NCBI RefSeq assembly: GCF_900104685.1
Contig: NZ_LT629755.1
Coordinates: forward strand, 1,922,001 to 1,986,000
Origin: Agromyces flavus
Lineage (GTDB): Bacteria > Actinomycetota > Actinomycetes > Actinomycetales > Microbacteriaceae
Length of the DNA: 64,000 bases
Direction of reading: 5' to 3'
Below the pieces are notes generated by a model, which was given only the letters and a program-made list of their open reading frames with translations, was not told the origin of the DNA and searched no databases. Shown piece by piece: positions 1 to 9,095 of the stretch (its first letter is position 1; each line of letters starts with the position of its first letter). A program made the position numbers and the translations under genes.

Positions 1-583
1 TGGCGGGGAACCCGGCCTCGGCTCCCGCGATGTCGAAGCCGACGACGCCGCGATCGCGATGGCGAACCGCGAGCTCGGCGATCTCGAGCCCGCGGTCGGC
101 GTGGCGCATGGCCGTCACGAGCTGCCCCACGCGGATGCGACCGCCTTGCCGACGCACCTCGTCGACGCCCTCGTCGAGACCGGCCTGCACGGCCTCGACG
201 GTCTCGTCGAGCGAGAGCCCGCGCGTGAGGTGCTGTTCGGGCGCCCAGCGCACCTCGCCGTAGATCACGCCGTCCTCGGCGAGGTCGAGCACGAACTCGC
301 GGGCGACTCGGGCCAAGCCGTCGCGCGTCTGCATGACCGCGGTCGTCAGGTCGAACGTCTTGAGGTACTCGACGAGCGAACCCGAGTTCGACTGCTCGGC
401 GAACCAGGTGCCGAGCGCCTCGGCGTCGGCCGCGGGCACCTCGTGGCCGATCTCGTCGGCGAGTTCGATCAGGGTCTGCGGCCGCAGGCCGCCGTCGAGG
501 TGATCGTGCAACGAGATCTTGGGCAGCGACCGGATGTCGGTGCCGTCCCCCTCGAGCCGGTAGTCGGTCGCGTGCGTGTCCAC
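1..583 (-). CDS. add: adenosine deaminase, 3' part missing at window edge
   Basis: Deaminates (deoxy)adenosine to (deoxy)inosine in cytoplasmic purine salvage. The reading frame from a GTG at 583 begins VDTHATDYRLEGDGTDIRS and continues through LPKISLHDHLDGG, the N-terminal HxH metal site of the ADA family. Further on come GEVRWAPEQH and GFDIAGAE, also typical of ADA. About 194 codons are present, so roughly the second half of the usual protein, with the remaining zinc ligands, lies beyond base 1. It is the last visible gene of the nucleoside transport and salvage operon and follows deoA by about 50 bases. The GTG start gives the shortest N-terminus; no other good start is in frame nearby. 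Confidence 0.9.
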   Translation of the reverse strand, partial: MDTHATDYRLEGDGTDIRSLPKISLHDHLDGGLRPQTLIELADEIGHEVPAADAEALGTWFAEQSNSGSLVEYLKTFDLTTAVMQTRDGLARVAREFVLDLAEDGVIYGEVRWAPEQHLTRGLSLDETVEAVQAGLDEGVDEVRRQGGRIRVGQLVTAMRHADRGLEIAELAVRHRDRGVVGFDIAGAEAGFPA

Positions 584-635
584 CCCACCACGATAGCGGC
601 GCGCGCCTCGCCCGGCGTGGCCATTTCGCGCGGCG

Positions 636-1937
636 TCAGCGGCCGATGCGGTCGGCGATGAGGGGGCCGCCGTCCTGGATCTCGTCGCCGGGCTCGCCGA
701 TCGTCCACGCGCCCTCGACGGCCTCGAGGGCGCGTGCGAAGCGCTCGGGCTCATCGGCGTGGAGCGTGAACAGCGGCTCGCCCTTGCGGACCGCATCGCC
801 GGGCTTGGCGTGCAGGTCGATGCCGGCGGCGTGCTGGACCGGGTCCTCCTTGCGTGCCCGCCCGGCGCCCAGGCGCCATGCCCCGATGCCGAACGGCAGC
901 GCCTCCTGCCGGACGAGCACGCCGTCGCGTTCGGCCACCACCACGTGCTGCTCCCGCGCCGTCGGCAGCGGCGCGTCGGGGTCGCCGCCCTGCGCGCGGA
1001 TGGCCGCACGCCAGGTGTCCATCGCGCGACCGTCGTCGAGCGCGGCCTCGACGTCCACGTCGGCCTGCCCGGCGAGCGCGAGCATCTCGCGCGCGAGTTC
1101 GACGGTCAGCTCGCGGATGTCTGCAGGCCCGCCGCCCGCGAGGACCTCGACGGACTCGCGCACCTCGTTGGCGTTGCCGATGGTGAGTCCGAGCGGGACG
1201 TTCATGTTCGTGAGCAGCGCCGACGTCGCCACGCCCGCATCCTCGCCGAGCTCGACCATGGTGCGAGCGAGCTCGCGAGAGCGCTCGATGTCCTGCAGGA
1301 ACGCGCCCGAGCCGAACTTCACGTCGAGCACCAGCGCCCCCGTGCCCTCGGCGATCTTCTTCGACATGATCGACGAGGCGATGAGCGGGATGGCCTCGAC
1401 GGTCCCCGTGATGTCGCGGAGCGCGTACAGCTTCTTGTCGGCGGGGGCGAGGCCCGCGCCCGCCGCGCAGATCACGCCGCCGACGTCGCGCAGCTGCGCG
1501 AACATCTCGTCGTTCGACAGCTCGGCGCGCCATCCGGGGATGGACTCGAGCTTGTCGAGTGTGCCGCCCGTGTGGCCGAGACCGCGGCCCGACAGCTGCG
1601 GCACGGCGACGCCGAAGGACGCCACGAGCGGCATCAGGGGCAGCGTGATCTTGTCGCCCACGCCGCCCGTCGAGTGCTTGTCGGTCGTGGGCTTGCCGAG
1701 GCCGGAGAAGTCCATGCGCTCGCCCGAGGCGATCATCGCCATGGTCATGTCGCGGATCTCGCGGCGCGTCATGCCGTTGAGGAAGATCGCCATGGTCATG
1801 GCCGACATCTGCTCGTCGGCGACGTATCCCCGGGTGTACGCGTCGACGAGCCAGCCGATCTGCTCGGTCGACAGCTCGCCGCGATCGCGCTTCGTGCGGA
1901 TCAGGTCGACGGCGTCGAAGGCCTCGACCGCGCTCAT
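636..1937 (-). CDS. deoA: thymidine phosphorylase
   Basis: Phosphorolyses thymidine or deoxyuridine to the base and deoxyribose-1-phosphate. The 433-residue protein has the family length. It starts MSAVEAFDAVDLI and carries the phosphate-binding signature KHSTGGVGDK and the following SGRGLGHTGGTLDKLES block of the type II nucleoside phosphorylase family. The C-terminal PYNP domain contains IDLHAKPGDAVRKGEPL. The ATG overlaps the cdd stop in an ATGA arrangement, so the two are translationally coupled. Pyrimidine-nucleoside phosphorylase (pdp) specificity cannot be excluded from sequence alone, but the neighbouring cytidine deaminase suits either. Confidence 0.93.
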   Translation of the reverse strand: MSAVEAFDAVDLIRTKRDRGELSTEQIGWLVDAYTRGYVADEQMSAMTMAIFLNGMTRREIRDMTMAMIASGERMDFSGLGKPTTDKHSTGGVGDKITLPLMPLVASFGVAVPQLSGRGLGHTGGTLDKLESIPGWRAELSNDEMFAQLRDVGGVICAAGAGLAPADKKLYALRDITGTVEAIPLIASSIMSKKIAEGTGALVLDVKFGSGAFLQDIERSRELARTMVELGEDAGVATSALLTNMNVPLGLTIGNANEVRESVEVLAGGGPADIRELTVELAREMLALAGQADVDVEAALDDGRAMDTWRAAIRAQGGDPDAPLPTAREQHVVVAERDGVLVRQEALPFGIGAWRLGAGRARKEDPVQHAAGIDLHAKPGDAVRKGEPLFTLHADEPERFARALEAVEGAWTIGEPGDEIQDGGPLIADRIGR

Positions 1938-2353
1938 GCGGACTCCCCTCGGAACTCGGCGAGCTGTCGCGGACCGAACGCGTCGGGCAGCACCTCGTCG
2001 ATGGTCTTCAGTCCCGACACGGTCTCGAGGATCATGCCGTCGGCCGAGTGCTCGAAGAGCAGCTGGCGGCACCGGCCGCAGGGCATGAGCACGTTCCCGT
2101 GGCCGTCGACGCACGTGAACGCCGTGAGCCGGCCGCCGCCCGACATGACCAGGGCGGAGACCAGCGAGCATTCGGCGCACAGCGTGACGCCGTAGGAGGC
2201 GTTCTCGACGTTGCATCCGCTCACGATGCGGCCGTCGTCGGCGATGGCTGCCGCGCCGACGGGGAACTGAGAGTACGGGACGTACGCCTTCGCCATCGCC
2301 TCGCGGGCGATCTCGCGGAGGTGGTCCCAGTCGATCGCGTGCTGGGCGGTCAT
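1934..2353 (-). CDS. cdd: cytidine deaminase
   Basis: Converts cytidine or deoxycytidine to uridine or deoxyuridine. The 139-residue product is the normal size of the small tetrameric class. The zinc and catalytic motif is complete: CAE in NVENASYGVTLCAE supplies one Cys and the proton-shuttling Glu, and PCGRCRQ supplies the other two Cys ligands. It lies 13 bases after the upstream permease stop and overlaps deoA by four bases, so it belongs to the transporter-salvage operon. Deoxyuridine made here is a substrate for the deoA product. Confidence 0.95.
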   Translation of the reverse strand: MTAQHAIDWDHLREIAREAMAKAYVPYSQFPVGAAAIADDGRIVSGCNVENASYGVTLCAECSLVSALVMSGGGRLTAFTCVDGHGNVLMPCGRCRQLLFEHSADGMILETVSGLKTIDEVLPDAFGPRQLAEFRGESA

Positions 2354-2366
2354 GGTGCTCCTCGGG

Positions 2367-3686
2367 TCAGGACTTGATGTACGGCTTGCCGTCGGCCGCG
2401 GGCGCCCGCGACTTCCCGACCAGGCCGGCGACGGCGAAGATGGTCACGACGTACGGCAGCATGAGCATGAACTCGCTCGGCACGGGCGAACCGATGACCG
2501 ACAACGTGTTCTGCAGGTTCGATGCGAAGCCGAACAGCAGCGCCGCGAGGGTCGCCTTGATCGGATCCCACTGGCCGAAGATGACGGCGGCGAGCGCGAT
2601 GAAGCCCGCGCCCGCGGTCATCTCCTTGTTGAAGGCGATGCCCGAGCCGATCGTGAAGAACGTGCCGCCGAGGCCGGCGATCGCGCCCGCGAGCGCCACG
2701 TTCCAGAACCGGGTGCGGTTGACGTTGATGCCGACGGTGTCGGCCGCCTGCGGGTGCTCGCCCACCGCGCGGACCCGCAGGCCCCACTTGGTGTGGAACA
2801 GGCCGACGTAGACCAGCGCGACCGCGATGTACATGAGGTACACGATGATCGTCTGCCGGAACAGGACGGGTCCGATGATCGGGATCTCGCTGAGGATCGG
2901 GATGGGCAGCCGCTCGAACCGCTGGCCGGTGTTGTTGAGCTCGGCGGCGTTCGGGGCGAGCACCTGCGAGAAGAAGAAGCTCGTGAGGCCCACCACGAGC
3001 ACGTTGAGCACCACGCCCACGATGACCTGGTCGACGAAGTACTTGATCGCGAAGGCCGCGAGCACCATCCCGACGAGCATGCCGGCGACCATGGCCGCCA
3101 CGGTGCCCGCGATGAGGCCGAGCCAGGACTGGCCGGTCGACGTCGACACGATCGAGCAGACGACGGCCGCGGTGAAGGCGCCCGCGAGGAGCTGGCCCTC
3201 GATCGCGATGTTGACGACGCCGGCACGCTCGCCGATGACGCCGGCCAGCGAGCCGAAGATCAGCGGGACCGCGAGGCTCAGCGAGCCGAAGAGCAGGCCG
3301 ATCATCGGCAGCGATGCACCCGCGCCGGCCCAGGTCAGGAAGCCGAACATGAACAGGATCGCGTAGACGACGACCAGCCAGAGCGGCACGCGGCGCTTCT
3401 GCGAGACGAGCCACGCCGAGTACGCCGTGGCGATCGCGAGCAGGATCACGACGGTCCACAGCGCGGGCATCGCGGGGACGACGAGCTCTGGGAGCTGGAT
3501 GACGTCGTTGGCCGTCGAGAGCCGATAGGTGGTCGTGCCGCCGGATCGCGGTGCGAACACGGCGAAGGCGAGCAGCACGAGCGTGAAGATGCCGAAGGCG
3601 ATGGGCGCCTTCCAGCTCGTCACGACCGTCGTGTCGAGCGACGCGGACTGCGGGGCCACGGGGGCGTTCGCCAGTGAGCTGGTCAC
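2367..3686 (-). CDS. nucleoside ABC transporter permease (NupQ/YufQ-like)
   Basis: Inner-membrane permease of the BPD_transp_2 family, one half of the channel for a BMP-dependent nucleoside importer. The 439-residue protein from a GTG start has many hydrophobic segments and the family signatures GSLAGVIGERAGVVNIAIEG and GVNINRTRFWNVALAGAIAG-type blocks. I chose the GTG at 3686 because it overlaps the preceding permease stop as GTGA; the open frame extends upstream only as a shadow inside that gene. It is longer than simple YufQ proteins because of about 100 extra N-terminal residues containing additional membrane segments. Transport of purine nucleosides is inferred from the BMP lipoproteins and salvage genes around it. 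Confidence 0.88.
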   Translation of the reverse strand: MTSSLANAPVAPQSASLDTTVVTSWKAPIAFGIFTLVLLAFAVFAPRSGGTTTYRLSTANDVIQLPELVVPAMPALWTVVILLAIATAYSAWLVSQKRRVPLWLVVVYAILFMFGFLTWAGAGASLPMIGLLFGSLSLAVPLIFGSLAGVIGERAGVVNIAIEGQLLAGAFTAAVVCSIVSTSTGQSWLGLIAGTVAAMVAGMLVGMVLAAFAIKYFVDQVIVGVVLNVLVVGLTSFFFSQVLAPNAAELNNTGQRFERLPIPILSEIPIIGPVLFRQTIIVYLMYIAVALVYVGLFHTKWGLRVRAVGEHPQAADTVGINVNRTRFWNVALAGAIAGLGGTFFTIGSGIAFNKEMTAGAGFIALAAVIFGQWDPIKATLAALLFGFASNLQNTLSVIGSPVPSEFMLMLPYVVTIFAVAGLVGKSRAPAADGKPYIKS

Positions 3687-5056
3687 TTCGCCACCACCTC
3701 CTTCGGGGTCACGCGCGTGGGTCGCTTGCGGCGGTCGGGGTCGGGCAGTCGGAAGATCGTGCGCACGAGCGGCGGCGCGGCGATGAAGAGCACGATGAGC
3801 GACTGCACCACGAGCACGATCTCGATCGGCACGCCCTCGGCGGCCTGCATGGCGAAGCCGCCGGCCTTGAACGCGCCGAAGAGGATGCCGGCCGCGAAGG
3901 TGCCCCACGGCGTCGAGCGGCCGAGCAGTGCCACGGTGATCGCGTCGAAGCCGATGCCGGCGTCGATGCCGGCCGTGAAACCGCTCGTCACGGTGCCGAG
4001 CACCTGGCTCACGCCGGCGAGGCCCAGGAGCGCGCCCGAGATGAGCATCGCGTAGACGTACATGCCCTTGACGTTGATGCCGGCCACGCGCGCCGCGTTG
4101 GGGTTGATGCCGACGGCGCGGAATTTGAACCCCAGGCTGGAGCGGCTCAGGATCCACCAGACGACCACGGTCGCGATCACCGCGAGGATGAACCCGAAGT
4201 GCAGGTTGTACTGGTCGCCCAGCAGCGCGGGGAAGACCGCCGTCTCCTTCATCGCGGGCGTCTTGGGGTTCGACGACCCCGGCGCCTGCAGGAGGCCGGG
4301 CGTTCGGAGCAGCCACGACACGAGGTAGAAGGCCACGTAGTTCAGCATGATCGTCACGATCACCTCGTGGGCGCCGGTGCGCGCCTTGAGAACACCGGCG
4401 ATGCCGGCCCAGAGGGCGCCGCCCACGAGTCCGCCGACGAGGGCCACGAGCATGTGGATGCCCCAGGGCAGGTCGAAGCCGAATGCGAGCCATCCCGCCA
4501 CCGACGCGGCGATGAGCATCTGGCCGCGTCCACCGATGTTGAACATGCCGACGCGGAACGCGAGCGCCACGCCGAGGCCACCCGCGATCAGCGGCGTCGC
4601 GAAGGTCAGCGTCTCGGTGAGCGGGCGGATGCCGTCGATGAAGTTGTCGCGCCGGAAGTTGTAGACCGCACCCTGGAACAGCGCCGAGTAAGCGCCCGAC
4701 ACGGAATCCCAGACCGCGATGAGCGTGTCGGTCGGACGCGCGAAGAAGTAGACGCTCGTCTCCTGGACGCGCTCGTCGGTGAAGGCGATCATGATCGCGC
4801 CGACCAGCAGCGCGAGCAGGACCGCGAGCACGGAGATGATGGCGTTGCCCGTCGCGATGTCGCGCAGGGTCGTGTGCCAGCGGGACGGCGGCGGCACCTC
4901 GGCGCCTTCGGGCGTCGGCGTGACGCCGGGGCCGGCGACCGGGGCCGCGGCGGGCTCCTCGGACACGGCGCCGGGTTCTTCGAGGACGACGTCGATGTCG
5001 AGGTCGGGCTCGTCGGCGCGGGGCGCGTCGCCCCGCGGGTCCTGGGGGTCGCTCAT
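3683..5056 (-). CDS. nucleoside ABC transporter permease (NupP/YufP-like)
   Basis: Second permease subunit of the same importer, 457 residues. The N-terminus is an acidic, proline-rich cytoplasmic stretch of about 60 residues. It is followed by a first membrane segment (IISVLAVLLALLVGAIMIAF) and, after a periplasmic-facing loop, the BPD_transp_2 core with FRVGMFNIGGRGQMLIAA and FRAVGINPNAARVAGINVKG. The ATG overlaps the ATPase stop (ATGA) and its own stop overlaps the next GTG start, giving a tightly coupled ATPase-permease-permease unit. Confidence 0.9.
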   Translation of the reverse strand: MSDPQDPRGDAPRADEPDLDIDVVLEEPGAVSEEPAAAPVAGPGVTPTPEGAEVPPPSRWHTTLRDIATGNAIISVLAVLLALLVGAIMIAFTDERVQETSVYFFARPTDTLIAVWDSVSGAYSALFQGAVYNFRRDNFIDGIRPLTETLTFATPLIAGGLGVALAFRVGMFNIGGRGQMLIAASVAGWLAFGFDLPWGIHMLVALVGGLVGGALWAGIAGVLKARTGAHEVIVTIMLNYVAFYLVSWLLRTPGLLQAPGSSNPKTPAMKETAVFPALLGDQYNLHFGFILAVIATVVVWWILSRSSLGFKFRAVGINPNAARVAGINVKGMYVYAMLISGALLGLAGVSQVLGTVTSGFTAGIDAGIGFDAITVALLGRSTPWGTFAAGILFGAFKAGGFAMQAAEGVPIEIVLVVQSLIVLFIAAPPLVRTIFRLPDPDRRKRPTRVTPKEVVAK

Positions 5057-6570
5057 GCGGCCGCTCCTTCTGCGGGGGTTTCGCCGGCCATCATGAGGCC
5101 GAGGACGTCGCGGGGCGTGTTGCCGGGGACGATCCCGACGATGCGACCCCGGTACATGACCATGATCCGGTCGGCGAGCGCCTCGACCTCGTCGAGCTCG
5201 GTCGAGACGACGAGCACCGGGACACCGGCGTCGCGCGCCTCGACGATGCGCTTGTGGATGAACTCGATCGAGCCGACGTCGACGCCGCGGGTGGGCTGGG
5301 CGGCGACGAGCAGGCGCAGGTCGCGGCTCAACTCGCGCGCGAGCACGACCTTCTGCTGGTTGCCGCCCGAGAGCCGGCTCGCCCAGACGTCGATGCCCTG
5401 CGTGCGGATGTCGAACTCGCGCACCTTCTCGCGCGCGAACTCGGCCAGCGCACCGCGCTGGAGGTTGCCGGCCCGCACGAACGGCGGACTCTCGCTCCGG
5501 TTCAGCATCAGGTTCTCGGCGATCGTGAACTCGCCGACCAGGCCGTCCTCGTTGCGGTCCTCGGGCACGAAGCCCACGCCGGATTCGAGGATGCGGCGCA
5601 CGCTGGCTCCGACGAGCTCGACGCCCTCGAGGCGGACCGTGCCCTCGACGCGTTCCTGCAGGCCGAGCAGCGCCTCGGTGAGCTCGGTCTGGCCGTTGCC
5701 CTGGACGCCCGCGACGGCGAGGATCTCGCCCCGACGCACCTCGAAGCTCACGTCGTTGACGACGAGGTGACCGAGCGGGTCGATCACGGTGAGGCCGTCG
5801 ACCACGAGCGAGGGCTCGCCGAGCGTCGGCTCCTCCTTGTGGACCTTCAGCTCGACCGTGCGACCGACCATGAGGGAGGCCAGCTCGGCGTTCGACGCGG
5901 TGGGGGACGCCTCGCCGACGACCTTGCCGAGGCGGATGACCGTGATGCGGTCGGCGACCTCGCGTACCTCGCGCAGCTTGTGCGTGATGAACACGATGGA
6001 CGTGCCCGACTCCTTGAGCTGGCGCATGATGCCCATCAGCTCGTCGGTCTCCTGCGGCGTGAGCACGGCCGTGGGCTCGTCGAAGACGAGCACGCGCGCG
6101 TCGCGGGAGAGCGCCTTGATGATCTCGACGCGCTGCTGGACGCCGACGGGGAGGTCTTCGACCAGCGCGTCGGGATCGACGTGGAAGCCGAATCGCTTCG
6201 AGATCTCGGTAACCTTCTCGCGGGCCGCCGCGAGGTCGAGCAACCCGCCGGTGCGGGTGGACTCGTTGCCGAGCATGACGTTCTCGGCCACCGTGAACAC
6301 GGGGATGAGCATGAAGTGCTGGTGCACCATGCCGATGCCAGCGGCCATCGCGTCACCCGGTCCGGCGAAGTGCTGCACCTCGCCGTCGAGGAGCACCTCG
6401 CCCTCGTCGGCTTGGTACAGGCCGTAGAGCACGTTCATCAGCGTCGACTTGCCCGCGCCGTTCTCGCCGAGGAGGCAGTGGATCTCTCCAGCCTCCACGG
6501 TGAGGTCGATGTGGTCGTTGGCGACCAGGCTGCCGAAGCGCTTCGTGATGCCGCGAAGTTCGAGCTTCAT
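5053..6570 (-). CDS. nucleoside ABC transporter ATP-binding protein, tandem domains
   Basis: Cytoplasmic ATPase energising the nucleoside importer. The 505 residues contain two ABC domains, as in sugar and nucleoside (RbsA/YufO) types. Domain 1 has GENGAGKST (Walker A), VGVQQRVEIIKAL (signature) and VLVFDEPTAVLTP (Walker B). Domain 2 has GVQGNGQTE in place of a canonical Walker A, LSGGNQQKVVLAREL, and LLVAAQPTRGVD as a Walker B without the normal DEP. Such asymmetry is usual for this subfamily and means that domain 1 probably does most of the hydrolysis. It starts the operon downstream of the hairpin that follows the lipoprotein gene. Confidence 0.92.
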   Translation of the reverse strand: MKLELRGITKRFGSLVANDHIDLTVEAGEIHCLLGENGAGKSTLMNVLYGLYQADEGEVLLDGEVQHFAGPGDAMAAGIGMVHQHFMLIPVFTVAENVMLGNESTRTGGLLDLAAAREKVTEISKRFGFHVDPDALVEDLPVGVQQRVEIIKALSRDARVLVFDEPTAVLTPQETDELMGIMRQLKESGTSIVFITHKLREVREVADRITVIRLGKVVGEASPTASNAELASLMVGRTVELKVHKEEPTLGEPSLVVDGLTVIDPLGHLVVNDVSFEVRRGEILAVAGVQGNGQTELTEALLGLQERVEGTVRLEGVELVGASVRRILESGVGFVPEDRNEDGLVGEFTIAENLMLNRSESPPFVRAGNLQRGALAEFAREKVREFDIRTQGIDVWASRLSGGNQQKVVLARELSRDLRLLVAAQPTRGVDVGSIEFIHKRIVEARDAGVPVLVVSTELDEVEALADRIMVMYRGRIVGIVPGNTPRDVLGLMMAGETPAEGAAA

Positions 6571-6690
6571 GTCCCCGATCCTAGTGAGCGCGCTGCATCT
6601 GTTGGGGGTGCTGCGCGGATGTCGGAACGGCCCGAGGGGGCCTGCTCACATGTTGACGCGCCTGCGCGGATGCGCGGGCAGGAATGCCGA

Positions 6691-6722
6691 ACGGGGAGGT
6701 CGGCTGGTGCCGACCTCCCCGT
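6691..6722 (-). terminator. rho-independent-like terminator or attenuator after the BMP lipoprotein gene
   Basis: A perfect 14-bp stem (ACGGGGAGGTCGGC with its complement) around a TGGT loop, beginning 16 bases past the TAA stop of the lipoprotein gene. No T tract follows, which is common in GC-rich actinobacteria. It would separate abundant lipoprotein mRNA from the ATPase-permease operon and could act as a partial terminator. Confidence 0.75.
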
Positions 6723-6737
6723 CCATGCGGGTCGTCC

Positions 6738-7835
6738 TTAACCGGCGAGGTAGGACTTGACCTCGATGTCGCCGGCGATGATCGCATCCTTCAGCTCGTC
6801 GAGCTCGCCCTGGAGCGTGTCGGAGACCTTCGACTCGAAGTCGTGGAACGGCGCGAGGCCGACGCCCTCGTTCTCGAGCGTGCCGATGAACGGCGTCGCG
6901 TCGAACTCGCCCTGGCCGGCGGCGAGCACGGCCTCGTAGGTGCCGACGTCGATGCCCTTGAGGATCGAGGTCAGCACGAGGTCGGCGACGTCGGGGTCGG
7001 TCTCGGTGAAGTCCGCGTCCACGCCGATGAGGGCGATGTCACGGCCGGCCTCGCGGATCGCCGCCGCAGCCGACTGGTAGATCGGGCCGCCGACGGGCAG
7101 CAGCACGTCGACGTCCTGGTCGATCAGGCCCTGGGCGACCTGGCGAGCGGTGTCGTTCGCCTCGAATCCACCCGTGAAGAGGCCGTCGGTGCCGTCCCAG
7201 CCGAGGACCTGGACGCTCGTGCCCTTCTCCTGGTTGTAGTAGTCGGCGCCCTGCTTGAAGCCGTCCATGAAGATCGAGACGGTCGGGAAGTTCATGCCGC
7301 CGAACGTGCCGATCTTGTCGGTCTCGCTGAAGTCTGCCGCCGCGTACCCGGCCAGGAACGCCGCCTGGGCGGTGTCGAAGAGGATCGGCTTGATGTTCTC
7401 GGAGTCGACGGTGCCGTCGAAGTCGTTGTCGGCCGCGTCGTCGATGATGACGTACTCGATGTCGGGGTTGGCGAGCGCCGACTCGACGGTCGCCGCCGAG
7501 AGAGCGAAGCCGACGGTCACGATGAGGTCGCAGCCCTGGTCGACGAGGCTCGTCAGGTTCGGCGCGTAGTCGGTCTCGGACGCGGACTCGACGGTGATGG
7601 CCTCGACGCCGAGCTCGTCGGCCGCCTTGGTGATGCCCTCGAAGCCGAGCTGGTTGAACGACTTGTCGTCGAAGCCGCCGGCGTCGGAGACCATGCACGG
7701 CTGGAAGTCGATCGCCTCGCCCGAGGCGCCGCCGTCTTCGGCCTCTTCGGGGGCCGATGCGCAGCCCGCGAGCAGCGCGACCGCGCCGAGCGTCGCCAGG
7801 CCGCCGAACGCGGCCTTCTTGAACGTGAACGTCAC
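6738..7835 (-). CDS. BMP family nucleoside-binding lipoprotein (copy 1)
   Basis: Substrate-binding lipoprotein that captures the nucleoside outside the membrane. From the GTG at 7835 the product is 365 residues. A GGAGG site lies 5 bases upstream; an in-frame TTG further upstream would place that site inside the gene. The signal peptide is a Lys-rich start, a hydrophobic stretch and the lipobox LLAGC (Cys about residue 25), followed by an acidic linker. The mature part has DAGGFDDKSFNQLGFEG, the hallmark of the Bmp/PnrA family. It lies between a paralogue (8015-9076) and the transporter ATPase. Confidence 0.92.
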   Translation of the reverse strand: MTFTFKKAAFGGLATLGAVALLAGCASAPEEAEDGGASGEAIDFQPCMVSDAGGFDDKSFNQLGFEGITKAADELGVEAITVESASETDYAPNLTSLVDQGCDLIVTVGFALSAATVESALANPDIEYVIIDDAADNDFDGTVDSENIKPILFDTAQAAFLAGYAAADFSETDKIGTFGGMNFPTVSIFMDGFKQGADYYNQEKGTSVQVLGWDGTDGLFTGGFEANDTARQVAQGLIDQDVDVLLPVGGPIYQSAAAAIREAGRDIALIGVDADFTETDPDVADLVLTSILKGIDVGTYEAVLAAGQGEFDATPFIGTLENEGVGLAPFHDFESKVSDTLQGELDELKDAIIAGDIEVKSYLAG

Positions 7836-7960
7836 AGTGTCCTCCAAAAGACTGCACCCCGATCAGGTCTCGGGGACCGTGAGGTCACGTTACCCAATGT
7901 TTCGGCGGGCGCCACGGGTCGTTCGGCCCGGTCGGGCAATGGTTATGAAGCCGCGACATT

Positions 7961-7976
7961 CTGCTCATATGAGCAG
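7961..7976. promoter_or_regulatory. 16-bp perfect palindrome upstream of BMP copy 1
   Basis: CTGCTCATATGAGCAG reads identically on both strands and lies about 125 bases upstream of the copy 1 start, between the two lipoprotein genes. It is A/T-centred in a GC-rich background, which fits a dimeric-regulator operator. No regulator gene is adjacent, so the binding protein is unknown. Confidence 0.45.
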
Positions 7977-8014
7977 GGATGGCTCACCCCCGAGCGGGGG
8001 ACGCACCATCCGGC

Positions 8015-9076
8015 TCAGGGCGTGGAGGGCGACTCGACGACGAGCTCACCCGAGATGATCCGCTGCCTGACGCCCTCGATCTCGCCCTGCAGCTCGGCGG
8101 GGACGAGCGATTCGAGGTCGTGGTACGGCGCGATCTCGACGCCGCCGTTCTCGAGCGTGCCGACGTAGGGCTCGTTCGTGAAGGAGTCCTCGACGACGTC
8201 GCCCACGATCTCGACCATCGCCTGCTGGGTGTTCTTCAGCACGCTCGTCAGCAGGACCGCGCGGTACTGCTCGGGAAGTGTGTCGTAGCCGTCGCTGTCG
8301 ACCCAGATGATCGACGTGCCGCCGCGCTCGAGCGCGGCCGCGGCCGCCCCTTCGCCCACCTGGCCCGCGACGGGGAGGATCACGTCGGCCCCCTGGTCGA
8401 TGAAGCCCTCGGTGAGCACCTTGCCCTTGTTGACGTCCTCGAAGTCGCCCGTGAACGCGCCGTCCTGCGTCTGCTTGTTCCAGCCGAGCGCGCGCACCTG
8501 GGTGCCGTGCACCTCGTTGTACATCGCGACGCCGTCGACGAAGCCGTCCATGAACAGGGTGACCGGTGGCTGGTTGCCACCGCCGAAGGTCGCCACGACG
8601 CCCGTCTTCGAGACGCCCGCGGCGAGGTAGCCGGCGAGGAAGGACGCCTGCGCGGTGTCGAAGACGACGGGCTTGACGTTCTCGGCCTCGACCACCTCGT
8701 CGACGATGGAGAAGGCGAGATCGGGGTTGGCCTCGGCCTGGTCGAGCGTGGCCTGCGCGAGCTCGTATCCCACGGTGACGATGAGCTCGCAGCCGGAGTC
8801 GACGGCCTGCTGCACGTTCGGCTCGAGGTCGGTCTCGCCGGTCGAGACGAGCGCCTCGGCCTCGATGCCGTACTCCTCCTCGGCCTGTTGCAGGCCCTCC
8901 CAGCTGGACTGGTTGAACGAACGGTCCTCGAGGCCGCCGGAGTTGGTGACCATGCGCGCGCACACCTCGGCCTGGGCGCCGTCGTCGCCGCCCTCGGGTG
9001 CCGGGCCGCACCCGGCGAGGGCGAGGGATGCCGCGACGAGCGCGGCTCCGAACGTGAGGACCCTGCGCACCGACAT
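8015..9076 (-). CDS. BMP family nucleoside-binding lipoprotein (copy 2)
   Basis: Second binding lipoprotein of the same family, 353 residues. It starts MSVRRVLTFGAALV and has a lipobox LAGC (Cys 23), then a Glu/Gly/Asp-rich linker. The motif here is NSGGLEDRSFNQSSWEG, diverged from copy 1 (DAGGFDDKSFNQLGFEG), so the paralogues may differ in ligand preference while sharing one set of permeases. RBS-like GGAAGG lies upstream. It is the most upstream gene of the block. The 179-base gap to copy 1 holds the palindrome at 7961-7976 and a GC hairpin around 7977-8015, which is compatible with separate transcription. Confidence 0.9.
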   Translation of the reverse strand: MSVRRVLTFGAALVAASLALAGCGPAPEGGDDGAQAEVCARMVTNSGGLEDRSFNQSSWEGLQQAEEEYGIEAEALVSTGETDLEPNVQQAVDSGCELIVTVGYELAQATLDQAEANPDLAFSIVDEVVEAENVKPVVFDTAQASFLAGYLAAGVSKTGVVATFGGGNQPPVTLFMDGFVDGVAMYNEVHGTQVRALGWNKQTQDGAFTGDFEDVNKGKVLTEGFIDQGADVILPVAGQVGEGAAAAALERGGTSIIWVDSDGYDTLPEQYRAVLLTSVLKNTQQAMVEIVGDVVEDSFTNEPYVGTLENGGVEIAPYHDLESLVPAELQGEIEGVRQRIISGELVVESPSTP

Positions 9077-9095
9077 CCCGACCGCCTTCCCGTGC

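Noticed and set aside
59..2195. Long open frames on the plus strand opposite add, deoA and cdd
   Set aside because: They mirror the codon structure of the real minus-strand genes, give low-complexity Arg/Ala/Asp-rich or His-rich proteins, and have no ribosome sites; typical antisense shadows of GC-rich coding DNA.
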